Shown here piece by piece: positions 60,301 through 64,000 of a stretch of DNA of 64,000 nt; within the stretch, counting starts at the first letter, position 1, and each line of letters opens with the position of its first letter. A program made the position numbers and the translations under genes. The stretch is from positions 20,765,230-20,829,229 of the forward strand of contig CM041535.1 in assembly GCA_023238725.1 (NCBI GenBank), read 5' to 3'. The notes under the pieces are model-generated. The model was not told the origin of the DNA. It did not search any database and was given only the letters and a program-made list of their open reading frames with translations. This stretch comes from Scortum barcoo. Lineage: Eukaryota; Chordata; Actinopteri; Centrarchiformes; Terapontidae.

Positions 60301-63300
60301 ATTTTCTTTTCGTGTTTGAAAGGATTTTGATAATTATTGTTTTCTATGCCCTGCGCAACACTGATTTCTGTGTTTTGATCACTCCAGGGGCGGAATGATA
60401 GTTATCACATCCCTACTCATTGCTCCTTTGTTTTGCTTGGAGTGCGACCTCATGCACAGAAGTCAAGTAGAAAAGTCCTCTCGTGTTCACATTTGTCTCC
60501 TTTTTTCCGTCACTTTCCGGTGCCTCCGCCTCCACCCCTCCTTCCTCACACACCGAGGTGAGGGTGCGCGTGAAGAAACCTGAAAGAAAGAACACCAATC
60601 AGCCTTAAAAGTCATCAACCCTTCGCCAGCTCCCACGCGAGCGTCGCCACTCTAGGATCACACAGGTTTCCCTGTCAGGTGCTGTTGCTTAGCTGCTGAG
60701 GTGTAGAGAAGAGGAAAAGGGCAAGAGTGACTACTGAGTGGATTCGGGGAAAATACCTCGCTTATTCTCAGTGCTGCAGGGGCATCTCAGGTGGCGTTTA
60801 AATTTAGAGTAGACAAATGACTGGTGTTCTTTCCTCCACGGGTATTATATTCGCTCCTCTCGCCCCTTTCCTCCCTGAGTGTCTGAGTACATCCACCCTG
60901 CTATTCCCCTGTCACCCCTCTTACCTTACAGTTAAACTTAATCCACTGCAACTCTTCTCCAGCAGTTTTTTTTCACTTATTCTAAGAGGATAATCTAGAG
61001 CTGGGAGGTCATTTTCACAAAATAAATCACATCAGGAGGGAGAAAAAAAACAGATATGAGGTATACAATGTGTGTGTGGTCTTGGGTTTGCAATGAAAAG
61101 GCTTTAACCTATAACCACCTCCCTCTGCACTATTGAGCTTATTACCTGGTGTTTTACTTTAATCAGCTGACAGGGAATATTGATTTTGCTGTTTGTTGCT
61201 GTTGTTGCTAGCTACACTAATTTAACTACAATCTTCCACCTAAACCATTTCAGCAGAGATGTAACCATAGAAACGCATCTTCCTCGTGTCCATACTGCTG
61301 CAGAACTGCAGCCGTAGAGGTGTCAACATACCCCAATTTACCTCTTTTCAAAAAAAAAAAAATTGAATGAATAAATAAAACCAGAAACACACAAAACTGC
61401 ATAAAAGTATTACATCTATTATTTATCAGAGATGTCATTTCTATCAGGTTGTCTTCAGTCTTTGTGAAATGCCTGTTGCGTATTCTATAATAGCTTCAAA
61501 AAAAGACACACTTAAATTATGTTTCAGCTCTCTTAAGTGTTTTTCTTGACAAGCAACACACTATCATTAGGCAAAGGACAGTGCTTGTTTATGTGACAAA
61601 GCAAGATGCCTTGAGAAATAACCTGAGAATTTTTATGGTCGCAACTGTGCATTGAACAAAGCCACTTCATAAAGTGTTGCATTAAATCAGGCAATTATAT
61701 TCACTTATTTCTGTTTGCCTCCACTCAAATAAATATAAAGTTTATGGAGTATGCTGCCAGGTCCGTCTCAGCCTCCTGTTTAAAACGTTTCCCGTCACTC
61801 AGCACAGAAGGGGCTCTATTATATTTACTATTCAGCGCCCATCTGCTTTTTATTTTTTTAAACTTTTGTCACCTCCAGCGATTTCTCTTATTTTCGCTTA
61901 TAACCTCCTGCTCCCCTGAACACATGCCTCGCCTCCTTCCCCCCCAGGTGACTCTGCAGTATCTGTGGGAGAAGGAGTACCAGGTGCTTGTCTTCTACCA
62001 CCACCCCATGGCCCTGGAGGTCCCTTTTCTGTGGCCGGGCCAGATGATGCCTGCTCCCTGGGCCAACACCACCGACCCCGAGAAACTGGTTCAGTTTCTC
62101 CAGGCGTCTGTCACGGACCGCAGGTAGAGAACCACCTTAACTCACGAGGTTAAACAGGAATAAATCTCCCTACGTGTCGTTTGCTCAAGTTGTTTTTAAG
62201 AATGTTTTTATTGCCTCAATTGTAAGCATATCATTACATGTGTTTTTTTGTTTTGCAGCATTACAAAGGTCAAAAAGTCCAGCCCCATATGATTTTATTG
62301 TCATAAGCCTCATGCTTTGCCTAGAGATCAGGATGTAATGACTAACAATTTCTTTTGCAGTAATGACTTCAAAATAGCCAAGAGAGGATGGGAACTGAGG
62401 CTAAATGCACAAATTATGCATAAGACATGATTAAGAACTGTACCCTCAAACATGAAGTAATTGGGCTGGAAATATGTATGTATATTATCACAAGCTCATA
62501 AAATCACAATCTTTGGGCCAAGTGACACTAACAAGGTACATTAAACACACCAAATAAACTCACTCATACATACATTTAAAGAAAAAAGGTGACAGTAATG
62601 GGAAAAGTGTTCTTCAAAACTTGGCATAAATTTGCATGTGAAATGTGTGTCTTTCATTTTCTGTCGGAATAAGTGTTTTTGTTTCTTCCGCGGCACTTAA
62701 AGTAATTCGTTCTAAAGTCAAGTGAAGCTTTTGTCACATCTCTCTGCGGCAGATGTCAAAAAGTGCATTACATGAATACATAGATGCAAAACAATACTAA
62801 GCAAAAATAAATTCCTGATGTGTCCCCCCTGCAGGAGGAAGGGCACCTTCTTTGTCTCCCAGGTGGTTCTGACACCGAAGGCCAGCACTGTGATGAAAGG
62901 CGTGGCAAGTGGACTGAGAGAGACAATCACAGAGAGGTGTGTACACCTGTATACGTGCGTGTTTGTGGGCTTCAGAGTTTGTTTTATGTCCAGGTTCAGT
63001 CTAACACTGAGATTGGATGTGATGCAGGTGTAGCAACAGTGGTGGCACACACACAACATATACACAGGAACACCTCAGGCCACTGCAGTGACATGATTTA
63101 CCCACAACAGCTCACAGCACAAATTCATGGGTGTGTGCACACACGCACAGTCACATAAACATTCATATGTGAGTCATCGTGGCATTTTCTAACTAAATCC
63201 GGCGGCATGATGATTTCTTCAGGTACCTCAGGCATTTGACACTGACCGCATTCAAGTTTTCTTTTTTTTTTTTTGAACAGCTGCCACAAACCCGGGGCGA

Positions 63301-64000
63301 TGCTTCTCATCCCTCCCCTCCCTCTTTCTATATCTCCCCTACTCAATTCTGGTTGAGGATATTTTTTTTCTGATTTACCCTCAGCTTTGTCTGTATTTCA
63401 CTCCCTCTTAATGTCACCAGTTTGTTAAAAGCCTCAGCAGCAAAACCATCAATTTTCCTGGCATGAATTATTCATTTGATAACTCCACTATCAGCCGCTC
63501 TCACCAGGCGCTCGGTGACTTTGATGTAGGCATCCTTCAAAAACTCCCATCCATTCATTTCGCCGCCCAGACTGGCAGCGTAGGACTCGGCAGAGCGAGG
63601 AAGCGAGCGTGAGGTGGAGGCAACTCGTAGAATTTTTCCGTGCACAAAGCTGGGCGAGGCATCTGCAGTAGTAACACCCTCCCCTGGTGCACAGCTCACA
63701 TGAACATGTCCAGCAAGTGTTCGGAGTGTCATCCTCGCAGCTGGTGTCTGGCTCGCAGACGTCCCATGCTGCGTCATAGAGATCTTTTATCACAGCGTGC
63801 CCCCTCTCTCTCTGTTAAACCAGCCAACCGTGAATCATCCCTTCTTCCATCCTCCTCTGTATCTCTTGTGACTTTATCCCACCCCCCCCCCCATTGCTCT
63901 TCCCTCTAACGTGTGTCCGTGTGTGTGTGTTTTCGTGCATCCTCCCAGGGCCTTACCGGGCATGATGCAGTGGATCAGATCGCAGAGACCCGGGGAGAGC
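47428..64000 (+). CDS. plcxd3: plcxd3: PI-PLC X domain-containing protein 3, partial at 3' end
   Basis: Six exons join in frame to give residues 1-288. Human PLCXD3 is 321 residues, so about the last 30 lie past the window. Similarity to human PLCXD3 is very high throughout (SFYIDEASPVGPEQPETVQN, WPGQMMPAPWANTTDPEKL). The protein is a bare PI-PLC X domain with no PH, C2 or Y domain, signal peptide or membrane segment. The two histidines of PI-PLC chemistry are visible at H37 (IPGSHDSF) and H114 (FFAHGLFS), with GIRFFDLRI at 91-99 as the X-box core. Inferred role: cytosolic phosphoinositide-type lipase, with the physiological substrate poorly settled. The start at 47428 has A at -3 and G at +4 and matches the mammalian MASS start. 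It is transcribed in tandem with oxct1. Confidence 0.96.
50060..50925 (-). mobile_element. L2/CR1-group LINE reverse transcriptase remnant
   Basis: Read on the minus strand from about 50923. LLLRVTNDLLVSLDS, SQLDLPALF and (in another frame) CCGVPQGSILEPILCF match, in order, the conserved LLRVTNDLL, LLDLSAAFD and CGVPQGSILGPLLF blocks of L2-like LINE polymerases. Further down, FISLPTDYCNSLWESVS matches the later LDYCNSL block. Frameshifts, stops and missing YADD-region sequence between the two halves show a dead, deleted copy. Confidence 0.8.
51011..51035. repeat. Heptamer array with two AP-1-type sites
   Basis: CTCATGA is repeated three times, creating TGACTCA at 51018-51024 and 51025-51031. 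Regulatory use is inference only. Confidence 0.5.
52200..53360 (-). mobile_element. L1-clade LINE reverse transcriptase remnant
   Basis: Minus-strand translation gives LDQTGFIASRKLPDN, then (shifted) ALDTEKAFDKVAWPS, then QGHPLSLLIFALCTEPLS and LALYADDIILCLSEIETT. These match in order the DQTGFI..R, AEKAFDRV.W, GCPLSPLLFAL..EPLA and YADD blocks of L1 polymerases. An in-frame stop precedes QGHPLS and there is at least one frameshift, so the copy is dead. The core is 52780-53360; extension down to about 52200 is less certain. Confidence 0.78.
57299..57337. repeat. (TG)19 microsatellite
   Basis: Longest pure dinucleotide run in the window, in plcxd3 intron 1. Confidence 0.95.
59522..59778 (+). 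CDS. plcxd3: plcxd3 exon 2 (both catalytic histidines)
   Basis: Residues 35-120, with H37 and H114. Acceptor GTCTTCTCCAG. Donor GCCACG|GTCGGC is weak but gives phase 0 and exact agreement with the family (FSA-x-V). No better GT occurs nearby. Confidence 0.93.
59779..60006 (+). other. plcxd3: plcxd3 intron 2
   Basis: Short intron of 228 bp with nothing recognised in it. Its donor is weak. Confidence 0.85.
60007..60180 (+). CDS. plcxd3: plcxd3 exon 3
   Basis: Residues 121-178 (VREGLEQISSFL..EVVFLDFNHFYGVQNLHHEKL..FAQE). Acceptor TGTTTTTCAG, donor GGAG|GTACTG. Confidence 0.96.
60181..61947 (+). other. plcxd3: plcxd3 intron 3
   Basis: Intron of 1767 bp, with a GC-richer middle (about 60460-60700). 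No gene recognised. Confidence 0.75.
61948..62123 (+). CDS. plcxd3: plcxd3 exon 4
   Basis: Residues 179-236 (VTLQYLWEKEYQVLVFYHHP..). Acceptor CTTCCCCCCCAG, donor CGCAG|GTAGAG. It leaves two bases of Arg237. Confidence 0.96.
62124..62834 (+). other. plcxd3: plcxd3 intron 4
   Basis: Intron of 711 bp, nothing recognised. Confidence 0.8.
62835..62936 (+). CDS. plcxd3: plcxd3 exon 5
   Basis: Residues 237-270 (RRKGTFFVSQVVLTPKAST..ETITE). Acceptor CCCCCCTGCAG, donor AGAGAG|GTGTGT. Confidence 0.96.
62937..63948 (+). other. plcxd3: plcxd3 intron 5
   Basis: Intron of 1012 bp. It has a C run near 63881 and overlapping open frames on both strands at 63472-63909 with no recognised homology. Confidence 0.75.
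63949..64000 (+). CDS. plcxd3: plcxd3 exon 6, truncated by window end
   Basis: Residues 271-288 (RALPGMMQWIRSQRPGES), after acceptor CATCCTCCCAG. The exon is still open at the last base. Confidence 0.94.

Noticed and set aside
63472..63909. Overlapping frames on both strands just before plcxd3 exon 6
   Set aside because: They lie in intron 5, have no recognised homology, and the annotated splice acceptor follows them.
1..64000. CRISPR array, bacterial operon, prophage or novel defence system
   Set aside because: The sequence is intron-rich vertebrate DNA with GT..AG splice sites. No spaced direct repeats or prokaryotic gene clusters were seen.

Overview
The window is vertebrate nuclear DNA, most probably from a teleost fish. 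Coding sequence is split into short exons with GT..AG introns, and the rest is AT-rich non-coding DNA with microsatellites and decayed fish-type mobile elements (a Tc1 transposon, L2-like and L1-like LINE pieces, tRNA-derived SINE pieces). Three protein-coding genes were reconstructed exon by exon. In each one the reading frame continues across every junction. The gene order and relative orientation (rimoc1 pointing away, then oxct1 and plcxd3 in tandem) match the human 5p13.1 neighbourhood C5orf51/RIMOC1 - OXCT1 - PLCXD3, inverted.

Region 1 (1-1998, minus strand) holds the first three coding exons of rimoc1, a RAB7A/MON1-CCZ1 partner. The gene runs off the left edge. Region 2 (1999-2488) is a compact head-to-head intergenic promoter of about 490 bp shared by rimoc1 and oxct1. 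It carries two CACGTG boxes 20 bp apart, a CCAAT box and a perfect YY1-type motif over the oxct1 start codon. Region 3 (2489-44659, plus strand) is a complete 17-exon oxct1 gene, encoding the mitochondrial succinyl-CoA:3-ketoacid CoA transferase of 528 residues. It has both CoA-transferase signatures and the catalytic glutamate. Intron 6 carries a full-length but broken Tc1/mariner element with long inverted repeats and TA flanks. Introns 7, 13 and 15 are large and contain no recognisable gene.

Region 4 (44660-47427) is the oxct1 3' flank and the plcxd3 promoter/5' leader, with strong GT and GA tracts. Region 5 (47428-64000, plus strand) holds six exons of plcxd3, a cytosolic PI-PLC X-domain protein. 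Residues 1-288 are present and the last part lies past the right edge. Its 12 kb first intron contains two separate dead LINE reverse-transcriptase fragments.

The genes are not an operon-like pathway. oxct1 uses ketone bodies in mitochondria, rimoc1 acts in RAB7-dependent mitophagy/endosome traffic, and plcxd3 is a putative phosphoinositide lipase. The only direct functional coupling visible is the shared rimoc1/oxct1 promoter. I found no CRISPR array, rRNA, canonical tRNA or evidence of a novel multi-gene system. The items worth a second look are regulatory and structural.
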